Assembly: GCA_027035445.1 (NCBI GenBank)
Contig: JALVUT010000334.1
Location: 1-7,004 of the forward strand
Source of the DNA: Thermococcus sp.
Lineage (GTDB): Archaea > Methanobacteriota_B > Thermococci > Thermococcales > Thermococcaceae
DNA: 7,004 nt
Reading direction: 5' to 3'
The number at the start of each line of letters is the position of its first letter. Position 1 is the first letter of the stretch. Position numbers and translations under genes: made by a program. The notes beneath the pieces were generated by a model, which searched no databases, had not been told where the DNA came from, and saw only the letters and a program-made list of their open reading frames with translations. Below, one piece after another: positions 1-6,128 of this stretch.

Positions 1-467
1 AGCACGATGTGGCCCTCTTGTGGGGACACAGTATGCCCCACTTCGACCCATTTCAGGCGGTTAAGCTCTTCGCTGGTGTTGCCCTCGTCCTCAGTGACGG
101 TGGGAGGTTCTTCGTTGAAGAGACCGATAGGATACACGGGTTCTTCTATCGCTCAACCTACCGGCGTTTTCGGGTCGAGGCACATGATGAGGGGAGTTCA
201 ATAATCTCACTCTACGAAGGTTATGATGTCAAACGGGGCATGGAGAAGAGGGGCTACTACAGGGTACCGGGTTTTGAAAAGGTTACCAGAAAGGAACTCC
301 GGCCCTGGGACCTGGCTTCACAACTGGCCATCGGGGGAATTTTCTTCAAAAAGACAGAGTTGATAACCCCGGAGGAGCACGATGTTAATGGGGTTTCGGA
401 GGTTCTGGTATTTTCAGAGCCTAGAAAGGTTCTAATTGAAAACATGTACCCGAATACTCCATTCTGA
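1..467 (+). CDS. Probable SAM-dependent methyltransferase, C-terminal part (5' truncated by window edge)
   Basis: An open frame runs from base 3 to a TGA at 465-467 and gives 154 residues. It has no convincing start: no ribosome binding site precedes the GTG at 9 or the ATG at 33, and the fold seems already under way at the left edge, so I read it as truncated. The first residues (HDVALLWGHSMPHF) look like the strand-4 region of a class I Rossmann methyltransferase, where an acidic residue is followed by hydrophobics and a PHF turn. Next come a helix and a hydrophobic strand with a DGG turn and an EETDR motif, resembling the strand-5 region of the family. The rest is a mixed alpha/beta tail with many charged residues. 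The SAM-binding GxGxG loop would lie upstream and cannot be seen, so the assignment rests on fold resemblance. The substrate is unknown. The exporter ATPase starts 60 bases downstream on the same strand but has its own promoter-like sequence. Confidence 0.6.
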   Translation, partial: HDVALLWGHSMPHFDPFQAVKLFAGVALVLSDGGRFFVEETDRIHGFFYRSTYRRFRVEAHDEGSSIISLYEGYDVKRGMEKRGYYRVPGFEKVTRKELRPWDLASQLAIGGIFFKKTELITPEEHDVNGVSEVLVFSEPRKVLIENMYPNTPF

Positions 468-487
468 ATTTCAGAGTTTCCCCATCA

Positions 488-494
488 TTTATAT
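488..494 (+). promoter_or_regulatory. TATA element for the ABC exporter operon
   Basis: TTTATAT lies in the short gap after the methyltransferase. Counting about 25 bases from its centre puts the transcript start near 515-518, just before the AGGTGAG ribosome binding site. This fits a short-leader archaeal mRNA. The geometry is seen directly; promoter activity is inferred. Confidence 0.55.
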
Positions 495-516
495 CCCCGG
501 CCTCCACACCTTTTGT

Positions 517-523
517 AGGTGAG
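517..523 (+). promoter_or_regulatory. Ribosome binding site fixing the ATPase start at 528
   Basis: AGGTGAG matches the archaeal Shine-Dalgarno consensus (GGAGGTGAT) and lies 4 bases before the GTG at 528. Because it overlaps the alternative GTG at 519, that codon is an unlikely start. Confidence 0.6.
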
Positions 524-527
524 GCCG

Positions 528-1415
528 GTGAAGGCTCTGAGGATCAGGGAATTGAGGAAGAGTTACGGTGACTTTCAGGCCCTTCGGGGTATCAACCTTG
601 AGGTGGATGAGGGGGAAGTGTTAGCCCTCCTCGGACCAAACGGTGCAGGGAAAAGCACTTTGATAAGAATCCTGGCAGAAGGACTCGCTTACGACTCTGG
701 AGAGATAACGATCTTCGGGGAGCCGGTATCAAAGAGAACGGCGAGACTTATTGGGTACGTTCCCCAGGAGAGCATAGCCTACGACCTTTTAACTGTCGAG
801 GAGAACCTGAGGTTCTACGCTGATATTTACGATGCTCCCGTTAAGGGCATCCCAAAGCTCATCAAGGAGTTTTCCCTGCCCTGTGGCAGGAAGGTTAGGG
901 AGCTAAGCGGGGGTATGCTACGAAAGTTGAACCTGGCAATAGCACTGCTCTATAAACCAAGGATACTGATACTTGATGAACCTTCAATTGGATTGGATGT
1001 GCCGTCAAGAAGGGAGCTCTGGAACGTGATCAGAGGATTCAAGGAAAAGGGGCAAACAGTTCTTATAGCGACGCATTACATGGAGGAGGCAGAGACCCTA
1101 GCTGACAGGGTGGCGGTAATGAACGAGGGCCGGATAATAGCCAAGGGAACACCAGAAGAGCTGAAGAAACTTGCTAGAAACAAGAGTATAATACACGTGA
1201 AGGGGCTTTTAAGGGGAGTGGAGTCAATAATAAAGGAGTTCAAGGCTATAGAACGGGAAAATTCCCTCAGGATACAGGTTGAGGACGCAAGGAGGCTCCT
1301 TCCCGGAATAGTGGAAACCCTGGTTAAAGCCGGGAGTGAGATCCGCAGTATACGGATCGAGGAACCAACACTGGAGGACGTCTTTTTAAAACTGACTGGG
1401 AGGGGGCTGGAGTGA
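528..1415 (+). CDS. ABC transporter ATP-binding protein (ABC-2 / CcmA-NatA type)
   Basis: This is the nucleotide-binding subunit of an ABC exporter; it hydrolyses ATP on the cytoplasmic face and drives the permease encoded next. From the GTG at 528 it has 295 residues, with all the family motifs: Walker A GPNGAGKST (36-44), Q-loop Gln about 80, signature LSGGM (126-130), Walker B ILILDEP (146-152), D-loop SIGLD (153-157) and H-loop His about 183. After the core comes a roughly 90-residue C-terminal extension ending in EEPTLEDVF (278-286), typical of ATPases that pair with ABC-2 permeases. An in-frame GTG at 519 would add three residues, but AGGTGAG at 517-523 sits 4 bases before 528 and overlaps 519, so 528 is preferred. 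The stop overlaps the permease start by 4 bases, implying translational coupling. Substrate classes in this family include drugs, lipids and small molecules; none can be chosen here. Confidence 0.93.
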   Translation: MKALRIRELRKSYGDFQALRGINLEVDEGEVLALLGPNGAGKSTLIRILAEGLAYDSGEITIFGEPVSKRTARLIGYVPQESIAYDLLTVEENLRFYADIYDAPVKGIPKLIKEFSLPCGRKVRELSGGMLRKLNLAIALLYKPRILILDEPSIGLDVPSRRELWNVIRGFKEKGQTVLIATHYMEEAETLADRVAVMNEGRIIAKGTPEELKKLARNKSIIHVKGLLRGVESIIKEFKAIERENSLRIQVEDARRLLPGIVETLVKAGSEIRSIRIEEPTLEDVFLKLTGRGLE

Positions 1416-2581
1416 AGACGAGGGCTATCAGGGGGATACTCACCAAAGACCTGAAAGAGTTCATGAGGGAGAAAACCACAGTCTTCTGGGTCTTTGTGTT
1501 TCCAATAATGCTTATAAGTGTGTTTGGTCTCCTCTGGGGGAACCCCAGCCCTGCAACGGTTAAAGTGGGGGTTGTGGGGGATGGTTCTATGATAGTCGGA
1601 GCTATGGAGAACATTACCCTCGATGGGGAACCCCTGTTTGAGGTGACTCCATTTACCAATGAGAGTAAGGGTCTCGATGCGCTCTCCCACGGTTCGGTGA
1701 GGGCTCTCCTCGTCTTTCCATTGGGATTCTCCCAGAATCTCTCAAAAGGGGTACCTGCGCACCTAGCAGTCTACTACAACAAAGGGAACCCAGAGGGATA
1801 TCAGATAGCAAGGGGAACAATTGAGTCATTCTTTTCGGAATTCTCGGAGAGGATAGCACTAAAACGGGCTTTTACCACCGCAGGGAACCTTTCCCCTGCT
1901 GAAAGAGAGCTGGTCTACGGGATAGCAGAACCGATATCGGTTTCTACCCTAACGGTACCCGGAAGGGGCACAAACCCAATGGAGTTCTACGTCACGGGCT
2001 TTATAGCCCTTCAGTTTCTCTTCGCAACGATGAATATGATCGGGGTCGGGACACTCACGGAGATAGAAAAGGGGACGATAAGGAGGATAGCTGCTTCCCC
2101 CACAACGCCATGGGATTTTCTGCTTGGGAAGATCCTTTCAACCCTCACCCTTATCATAGCTAGCATAGTTGCAGGGATAACGTTTACCTATATTGCCTTC
2201 CACACCCTTGTACTACCGGGAGTTCTGGGGTGGGTTATAATACTCCTCATGGCAACCTTCTCAATGGGACTGGGACTGGCGATAGCCATGCTGACGAGGA
2301 GTATAAAAGCAACCAACGCAGTTGTAAACGTAGTTTCATGGCCCATGATGTTCCTCGCAGGCATATTCGTACCTCTCAGTGCACTTCCAAACTGGGTGAG
2401 GCCGATAATCAAATATTACCCTATAGGAAGGGCCGTTAGAGACCTCCGCCTCCTCGTCATGTATAACGTCCCTCCAAGAGAGGTGGCACCTGATATTCTC
2501 TGGCTGGGACTGGCGTCCCTCTCGACCTTAGTTGTCGCGGTCATCAGTTACCGTTGGGCAATCCAACGGCTGAGCCGCTGA
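1412..2581 (+). CDS. ABC-2 type transporter permease
   Basis: This is the membrane subunit partnering the preceding ATPase, 389 residues from a GTG whose GTGA overlaps the ATPase stop. GGGAGGGGG at 1398-1406, 5 bases upstream, serves as ribosome binding site. The architecture is classic ABC-2: a cytoplasmic N-terminal helix with LTKDLKEFMREKT, a first membrane helix near residues 22-42, a soluble loop of about 145 residues that should lie outside the cell, then a bundle of five helices near 192-214, 240-262, 268-294, 300-325 and 362-385. Between the second and third helices, EIEKGTIRRIAASPTTPW (about 216-235) is the conserved segment that contacts the ATPase. One ATPase and one permease gene suggest a homodimeric transporter. 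The direction is expected to be export. The substrate cannot be read from the sequence; the large external domain would suit an amphipathic compound, but that is a guess. Confidence 0.9.
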   Translation: MKTRAIRGILTKDLKEFMREKTTVFWVFVFPIMLISVFGLLWGNPSPATVKVGVVGDGSMIVGAMENITLDGEPLFEVTPFTNESKGLDALSHGSVRALLVFPLGFSQNLSKGVPAHLAVYYNKGNPEGYQIARGTIESFFSEFSERIALKRAFTTAGNLSPAERELVYGIAEPISVSTLTVPGRGTNPMEFYVTGFIALQFLFATMNMIGVGTLTEIEKGTIRRIAASPTTPWDFLLGKILSTLTLIIASIVAGITFTYIAFHTLVLPGVLGWVIILLMATFSMGLGLAIAMLTRSIKATNAVVNVVSWPMMFLAGIFVPLSALPNWVRPIIKYYPIGRAVRDLRLLVMYNVPPREVAPDILWLGLASLSTLVVAVISYRWAIQRLSR

Positions 2582-2608
2582 TTTTTATCCATTAAATTTT
2601 CATTTTTA
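2582..2608 (+). terminator. U-rich terminator region after the exporter operon
   Basis: Directly after the permease stop are three T-rich runs (TTTTT at 2582-2586, ATTTT at 2596-2600, ATTTTT at 2602-2607) without a preceding stem-loop. Archaeal RNA polymerase commonly terminates at such oligo-U tracts. The opposing operon ends at 2630, so this short region separates two converging transcripts. Confidence 0.5.
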
Positions 2609-2627
2609 ACCAGTTGTGCCAACCGGT
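2609..2627. repeat. Imperfect inverted repeat between convergent genes
   Basis: ACCaGTTG-TGC-CAACcGGT forms a 7-pair hairpin with one mismatch and a 3-base loop, lying between the two convergent stops. It is short and could fold in either transcript. It may assist termination or protect RNA ends, but could be chance. Confidence 0.3.
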
Positions 2628-2629
2628 AC

Positions 2630-2950
2630 TCAGTATACCTTTCCCCCCTCCTCCCTGAGCTTCTCACGCTCTTTCTCGATTCTCTTCTTACCCTCAAAGA
2701 GCTTTGATCGGTAGGTGTAGCTTATCCTGCTTGCAACCGTCAGCATGGTGTTCATGAATCTGCCGGCGAAGGCCCCTATAACCGCTGCAACTATGAAAAG
2801 ACCAATGAAGAAGGCGACTTCATTAACGCTGTAACCTGCCAAGGTCATCTCATAACCAAGCATCCCGAATATGAAGGCAAAGGCCCCACCGAGGAGGACG
2901 ACTAGGAGTATCCTATATCCGTAACGCTCCATGAAGAGTGCAAAGTCCAT
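2630..2950 (-). CDS. Small two-helix membrane protein of unknown function
   Basis: I do not recognise this 106-residue protein. It starts at an ATG at 2950 preceded by GGTGGTT (2955-2961) as ribosome binding site. It has a short N-terminus with a few charges, a hydrophobic helix around residues 14-33 rich in Gly/Ala/Phe, a short loop with Glu and Asn, and a second helix around 44-63 ending in a GAFAG small-residue patch that could support helix packing. The last 30 residues are strongly charged and Lys/Glu/Arg-rich, probably a helical cytosolic tail. The positive-inside rule puts both termini in the cytoplasm. It lies 97 bases downstream of the hydrolase stop on the same strand and has its own TATA-like element, so it may be transcribed alone or by read-through. 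Coding is supported by the clean membrane pattern, ribosome binding site and good packing between neighbours. No catalytic motif is visible. Confidence 0.8.
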   Translation of the reverse strand: MDFALFMERYGYRILLVVLLGGAFAFIFGMLGYEMTLAGYSVNEVAFFIGLFIVAAVIGAFAGRFMNTMLTVASRISYTYRSKLFEGKKRIEKEREKLREEGGKVY

Positions 2951-2981
2951 GCATAACCACCAGATTATCTTGAATTAATTA

Positions 2982-2989
2982 GGTATTTA
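2982..2989 (-). promoter_or_regulatory. TATA-like element for the two-helix membrane protein
   Basis: On the minus strand TAAATACC is preceded by an A-rich stretch (GAAAAACG) resembling a BRE/TATA arrangement. About 25 bases on would put the transcript start 11-14 bases before the ATG, just ahead of the GGTGGTT ribosome binding site. This supports independent transcription of the small gene. Confidence 0.4.
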
Positions 2990-3046
2990 CGTTTTTCGGT
3001 AGATAACCAACACCGCACAACCCCCTGAGAGTGCAAAGGTGAGAGA

Positions 3047-3919
3047 TCACGATATCCAGCGCCCGAGGAACGCCCCAACCCGTGACCTCCATTCGTCGGG
3101 GTGAGACTCCAGGGTTCTGACGTGCGCTGCATCGGTTACCCACAGTTCACAGTGAGGGTTTATCCTCTGGTTCCGCTCGTAAAACTCCCTTACCTCACCA
3201 ACCTTCACAAGAGGGTCCTCTTTGCCTGCTATGAGGAGAAGGGGTTTTTTCAATTTCCTGGCATATTCCAGCATGTTTATGCTCTCGGCTTCATTGAAAA
3301 GCTTTGTAAAGGGCTTGACAAATAGATAGAGCCATTCTGGTAGGTTAGCAAAGTACTTCAGTCCCCTGGCCCCGGTTTTGTCGAGGTATATCGGTGGACT
3401 GTCGGCAACACCGCAACAGACCCTATCGTCCTCTGCGAGAGCCCTTATTGTCAGCATGGCCCCCATTGAAAAGCCGATGAGGGCAACCCGTTTGGAGTGT
3501 TCCGGTTGGTGGGTCTTTAGCCAGTCCAGAGCGGAAAGAACATCAACGATCTCCGCATCTCCAACCGTCGTATATTTGCCCTCACTCTTGCCGTGTGCAC
3601 GGAAGTCAAAGACCAGGATGTTGTAGCCCTCTTTAAAGAGGAACTCCATTGTCTGCTTCATGTAAACGTTGTCCCACCGACTCCTCGTATAACCGTGCAG
3701 AGGAATCACGGTCTTGTCGCCCCCGTTGGGAATCCACCACCCGCTGAGTTTCAGTCCATCCCTGGTTTCGATCGTTACGTCCTCGTATCCAGAGTCAAGG
3801 TCTCTGGGCGTCCACTTTCCAACCATACGGGGCGGTTTTACCATTTTATAAGCAACGAACGCTGCGAATCCAAAGAACAGAGCAATCAAGAGGATAAAGA
3901 AAAAGAGCGTCCATATCAT
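3047..3919 (-). CDS. Membrane-anchored alpha/beta hydrolase
   Basis: A serine hydrolase of the alpha/beta superfamily, 290 residues (COG1073-like in appearance). Residues 3-24 form one very hydrophobic helix without a signal-peptidase-like site, so it is probably an uncleaved anchor. Basic residues K25, K28, R31 and K35 follow it, which by the positive-inside rule places the catalytic domain in the cytoplasm. The domain has an oxyanion-type HGYTRS (75-80), FDFRAHGKSEG (104-114), the nucleophile elbow GFSMG with Ser151, the acid Asp235 in GKEDPLV, and His266 in DAAHVRTLE: a complete catalytic triad. A lid-like insertion at about 175-220 carries several aromatic residues. Ester or acyl-transfer substrates are likely but unspecified. 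The start is supported by GGAGGTTGATT at 3924-3934. Only 2 bases separate it from the MFS stop, so the two are surely co-transcribed and probably translationally coupled. It could process a substrate brought in by that carrier; this is inference. Confidence 0.88.
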   Translation of the reverse strand: MIWTLFFFILLIALFFGFAAFVAYKMVKPPRMVGKWTPRDLDSGYEDVTIETRDGLKLSGWWIPNGGDKTVIPLHGYTRSRWDNVYMKQTMEFLFKEGYNILVFDFRAHGKSEGKYTTVGDAEIVDVLSALDWLKTHQPEHSKRVALIGFSMGAMLTIRALAEDDRVCCGVADSPPIYLDKTGARGLKYFANLPEWLYLFVKPFTKLFNEAESINMLEYARKLKKPLLLIAGKEDPLVKVGEVREFYERNQRINPHCELWVTDAAHVRTLESHPDEWRSRVGAFLGRWIS

Positions 3920-3921
3920 CC

Positions 3922-5220
3922 CTAATCAACCTCCGAGAAAGCTTTCACAGCATCGAGGTGCTTCATACTCCAGATTAAGGGCAGGGCTATGAGAACAAAG
4001 ATGGCCCCAACAGGGAACAGTACCCTGTAATTACCACCGGCAAGTTGTACTATGGCTCCCCCCAGCAGGCCGGCTATAAGTACTGGAAAAGATTTAGTTG
4101 CCTCAAAGAACCCGTAGTAGCGGCCGTTAAAAGCTTCCTTCTCGTACTTGGTGAGGAGGTCACCTATAACCGGCCAGGAGGTCGCCATCAGCATCCCCCA
4201 CCCGATGCCGGCGAAGCCTATGAGGGCGGTTACCTGAAGCCTGGTACCGATGAACCAGCCGAAGATGAACGGAACCAAGAATATTATACCCCCCAGGATT
4301 ATCGACTTCCTCCTGCCGATTCTGTCGTAGAGGGGCCCACCGACAACTGCACCGATGAGTACGGTGATGTTGAAGATGGCCATGATGGCGTTCCCAAGTG
4401 CCGTAACGTTCTTCGTTCCAAGAACCGATTCAAGTATCCCGAAGAGGAACACCGCTATGAACTCAAAGCTGAGCCACCAGAGCATCTGCGCTATGTAAAA
4501 GTTTAGAAAGTCCCTGTCAGATGCAATAGCCCGAAGGTAACCCCATAGATCCTCACTGGCTAAGTTTTCCCCGATCTCTGGCTCCCTTACCCTAAAGAAC
4601 ACGTAGATAGCTGAACCTATTAAAAATAGGGCGACGATAATGAAGGGTATCCACAGGTAGCCTGCCTGGACCATTGCTTTGATACCGTTATTGATTCCTG
4701 TGATCCTAGTTGCCTTGAACGTCAGGAAAGCTATCATGCCGAAGAGGAAGAGGTTGCCCATCCACTCAAAGAGTGTGATGATTCCGCTGACTTTCCCACG
4801 CGTACCGCTTTCAATTATGTCAGGCATCAGGGAGCGGTACTGCGCCACGAAGGAATACATGAGGAAGTAAAATGCCGCCAGTATCACGGCGAAAGCAAGG
4901 AGGGGTATCCTGGCAGCGTAGCTGATATATATCGCCAGGGCGGTGAAGCCGGCGAGTATACCACCGATAAGGATAAACGGTGTCCTTCTGCCCCTCTCCG
5001 ACGAATAGGTATCGCTGTGATAACCCATCAACGGGGGCACTATAAGGCCCATAAGCCCCTGGAGGGACAGCACTGCACCGATAACAGCCGGTGCGTTCGT
5101 GTAACCTTCTTGGAGCAGTTTAAATGTCAGTCCCTTATTTATCGCCCATCCGGTGCTCATGCTAAAGCCCAACAGAGCCAGGCTCAATACCATTCCCCAG
5201 CTAAACTTCCGTTTCCCCAT
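3922..5220 (-). CDS. MFS transporter, GPH / SLC45-like family
   Basis: A 432-residue integral membrane protein with about 12 hydrophobic helices in the two six-helix halves of the major facilitator superfamily. The loop between helices 2 and 3 has GYHSDTYSSERGRRTPF (66-82), the extended form of MFS motif A (GxxSDxxxxxxGRRxPF) known in sucrose/proton carriers, SLC45 and glycoside-pentoside-hexuronide carriers. The pseudo-symmetric loop between helices 8 and 9 has GPLYDRIGRRK (295-305). A charged central loop at about 210-237 (REPEIGENLASEDLWG) joins the halves. Family knowledge suggests a proton- or sodium-coupled carrier for a sugar or other small polar solute. It starts at an ATG at 5220 with GGGTGGT (5225-5231) upstream. 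It is divergent from the GDPD-glpK operon and precedes a hydrolase by 2 bases. Import of a glycerol or glycerophosphodiester compound is a context-based guess; import of an oligosaccharide or glycoside is equally open. Confidence 0.9.
   Translation of the reverse strand: MGKRKFSWGMVLSLALLGFSMSTGWAINKGLTFKLLQEGYTNAPAVIGAVLSLQGLMGLIVPPLMGYHSDTYSSERGRRTPFILIGGILAGFTALAIYISYAARIPLLAFAVILAAFYFLMYSFVAQYRSLMPDIIESGTRGKVSGIITLFEWMGNLFLFGMIAFLTFKATRITGINNGIKAMVQAGYLWIPFIIVALFLIGSAIYVFFRVREPEIGENLASEDLWGYLRAIASDRDFLNFYIAQMLWWLSFEFIAVFLFGILESVLGTKNVTALGNAIMAIFNITVLIGAVVGGPLYDRIGRRKSIILGGIIFLVPFIFGWFIGTRLQVTALIGFAGIGWGMLMATSWPVIGDLLTKYEKEAFNGRYYGFFEATKSFPVLIAGLLGGAIVQLAGGNYRVLFPVGAIFVLIALPLIWSMKHLDAVKAFSEVD
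3924..3934 (-). promoter_or_regulatory. Strong ribosome binding site inside the MFS gene end
   Basis: GGAGGTTGATT on the minus strand is close to the full archaeal consensus and lies 4 bases before the hydrolase ATG. It is embedded in the last codons and stop of the MFS gene, consistent with coupled translation. Confidence 0.6.
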
Positions 5221-5239
5221 TTAAACCACCCAACAATGA

Positions 5240-5248
5240 GTATATAGC
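5240..5248 (-). promoter_or_regulatory. TATA-like element for the MFS-hydrolase operon
   Basis: The minus strand reads GCTATATAC here. Usual spacing would put the transcript start almost at the ATG (5220), giving a leaderless mRNA. That conflicts with the GGGTGGT ribosome binding site at 5225-5231, which would then not be transcribed. Another start site further upstream is possible; an A-rich stretch lies around 5271-5283. Confidence 0.4.
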
Positions 5249-5341
5249 CGATAGCGGGGTTATGGGTCACGACCTTTTTTACTCTTTCGCTTTACCCCGG
5301 TGAAAGATTAAGTACGCCCGCGGACAACTGCAAGGGACACA

Positions 5342-5349
5342 TACCGGTA
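5342..5349. repeat. Palindrome TACCGGTA, candidate operator
   Basis: A perfect 8-base palindrome lies about 20 bases upstream of the GDPD TATA element. An archaeal activator often binds just upstream of BRE/TATA, so the position suits regulation. Eight bases is short and may be chance. Confidence 0.25.
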
Positions 5350-5370
5350 AGAGGGGAACGGACGCTAAAG

Positions 5371-5378
5371 TTTTAAGT
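5371..5378 (+). promoter_or_regulatory. BRE/TATA promoter for the GDPD-glpK operon
   Basis: GCTAAAG followed by TTTTAAGT looks like an archaeal BRE plus TATA box. Spacing of about 25 bases puts the transcript start near 5400. That is after the TTG at 5384 and just before the ATG at 5408, so it decides the start of the first GDPD. Confidence 0.55.
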
Positions 5379-5407
5379 AACCTTTGAACCATCCATACAG
5401 GATAAGG

Positions 5408-6115
5408 ATGACGAGACCAATACTGCTTGGACACAGGGGTATTAGGGGGCAGCTTGAAAACACGTTCCCAGCATTCAAGAGGGCACTCCGATACGCCGAT
5501 GGGATAGAGTTTGATGTCAGATCCACCGAGGACGGAAAGCTGATAACCCATCACGATGCCACGTTTGTTCTGAACGGGGAAGAGTATCGAATAGCAGACC
5601 TAACACTTGCCGAGCTGAGAAGACTCCATCCTTTGGGGAAGGTGATACCAAGGGTTGGACGGCTCGTCAGGGAATCTGGAAGTTCCGTTCTCAACGCAGA
5701 TGTAAAAGAGTATGGGACTGTGGAACCCCTCCTCCATGAGCTTGAAAGAACTAACGCCTTATCACGAACGGTGATTTCAACGGATAATCCCCGTACACTG
5801 GCGCTCCTGAGGAGGGAATGCCCCGACTGCAGGGCGGGTTTCTCCGTAGTTGACTGTGGTGCAGTTTTACGGGTGGTGAGACTGGATGGGGTTTACTCCG
5901 TTCACGTACCGATAGACGTGGCCTCTTATATCGGCTACCGCGGGCTTCGCACGTTTCTCAGGTTCCTCAGGAGAAGGGGCGTAAAGGTGTACCTCTGGAA
6001 CTACCGAATGAACGAGGCCTCCTGGGTTCCAAGACTTCTCCCGCTGGTGGATGTGATTATCTCCAACAACGTGCTCAGGCTGAGGAAGATTTTTATGGGA
6101 ACTGAGATAACCTGA
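5408..6115 (+). CDS. Divergent glycerophosphodiester phosphodiesterase family protein
   Basis: A TIM-barrel GDPD-like protein of 235 residues from the ATG at 5408. The family hydrolyses glycerophosphodiesters to sn-glycerol 3-phosphate and an alcohol, using two His and a divalent metal. The N-terminal signature is kept: GHRG with His9 and Arg10, ENT (17-19), the metal ligands in [12 protein letters not shown] (Glu34, Asp36) and HHD (His49, Asp50). Other landmarks are altered: the RT-rich segment after HD is replaced by [11 protein letters not shown], the usual IPTLEEV is IPRVGRLV, and the barrel-strand NxELK is NADVK (96-100), so Asp98 stands where a metal-binding Glu is usual. No signal peptide is present, so it is cytosolic. 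A TTG at 5384 would add 8 residues but precedes the predicted transcript start; AGGAT at 5399-5403 is a weak ribosome binding site for 5408. It is the first gene of a likely operon with a second GDPD and glpK. It is probably active, perhaps on a different diester. Confidence 0.85.
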   Translation: MTRPILLGHRGIRGQLENTFPAFKRALRYADGIEFDVRSTEDGKLITHHDATFVLNGEEYRIADLTLAELRRLHPLGKVIPRVGRLVRESGSSVLNADVKEYGTVEPLLHELERTNALSRTVISTDNPRTLALLRRECPDCRAGFSVVDCGAVLRVVRLDGVYSVHVPIDVASYIGYRGLRTFLRFLRRRGVKVYLWNYRMNEASWVPRLLPLVDVIISNNVLRLRKIFMGTEIT

Positions 6116-6117
6116 AA

Positions 6118-6124
6118 GGGTGAT
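6118..6124 (+). promoter_or_regulatory. Ribosome binding site for the second GDPD
   Basis: GGGTGAT matches the consensus and lies 4 bases before the GTG at 6129 and 7 before the GTG at 6132. It overlaps the GTG at 6120, ruling that out as a likely start. Confidence 0.55.
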
Positions 6125-6128
6125 TTTA

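Larger units (their letters stand above)
5221..5407. promoter_or_regulatory. Divergent intergenic control region between the MFS and GDPD operons
   Basis: This is the longest non-coding stretch of the window, 187 bases, and must hold the promoters of both operons. Visible elements are a TATA-like box for each direction, an 8-base perfect palindrome TACCGGTA (5342-5349), a related ACC-CC-GGT (5294-5301), and a 6-base inverted repeat CGGGGT (5255-5260) / ACCCCG (5294-5299). I did not find the Thermococcales glycolytic motif TATCAC-N5-GTGATA. No small gene or structured RNA stands out. Confidence 0.6.

Noticed and set aside
1076..1690. A 204-residue open frame on the minus strand across the ATPase/permease junction
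   Set aside because: It lies antisense to two well-supported ABC genes, is Ser/Pro-rich without family motifs, and has no ribosome binding site or promoter.
3011..3034. GCAC...GTGC inverted repeat after the hydrolase as terminator
   Set aside because: The stem is only 4 pairs and no T-run follows on the minus strand.
4045..4506. A 153-residue plus-strand open frame inside the MFS gene
   Set aside because: The composition is Glu/Pro/Tyr-rich from antisense membrane codons, with no recognisable domain.
5384..5386. TTG as start of the first GDPD
   Set aside because: It lies between the TATA box and the predicted transcript start and has no ribosome binding site; family similarity begins after 5408.
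5221..5407. Thermococcales glycolytic motif (TATCAC-N5-GTGATA) for sugar-responsive control
   Set aside because: I looked for it on both strands of the divergent region and did not find it.
5279..5554. A 91-residue minus-strand open frame reaching into the divergent intergenic region
   Set aside because: It overlaps the start of the first GDPD and its promoter, and has no motif or ribosome binding site.
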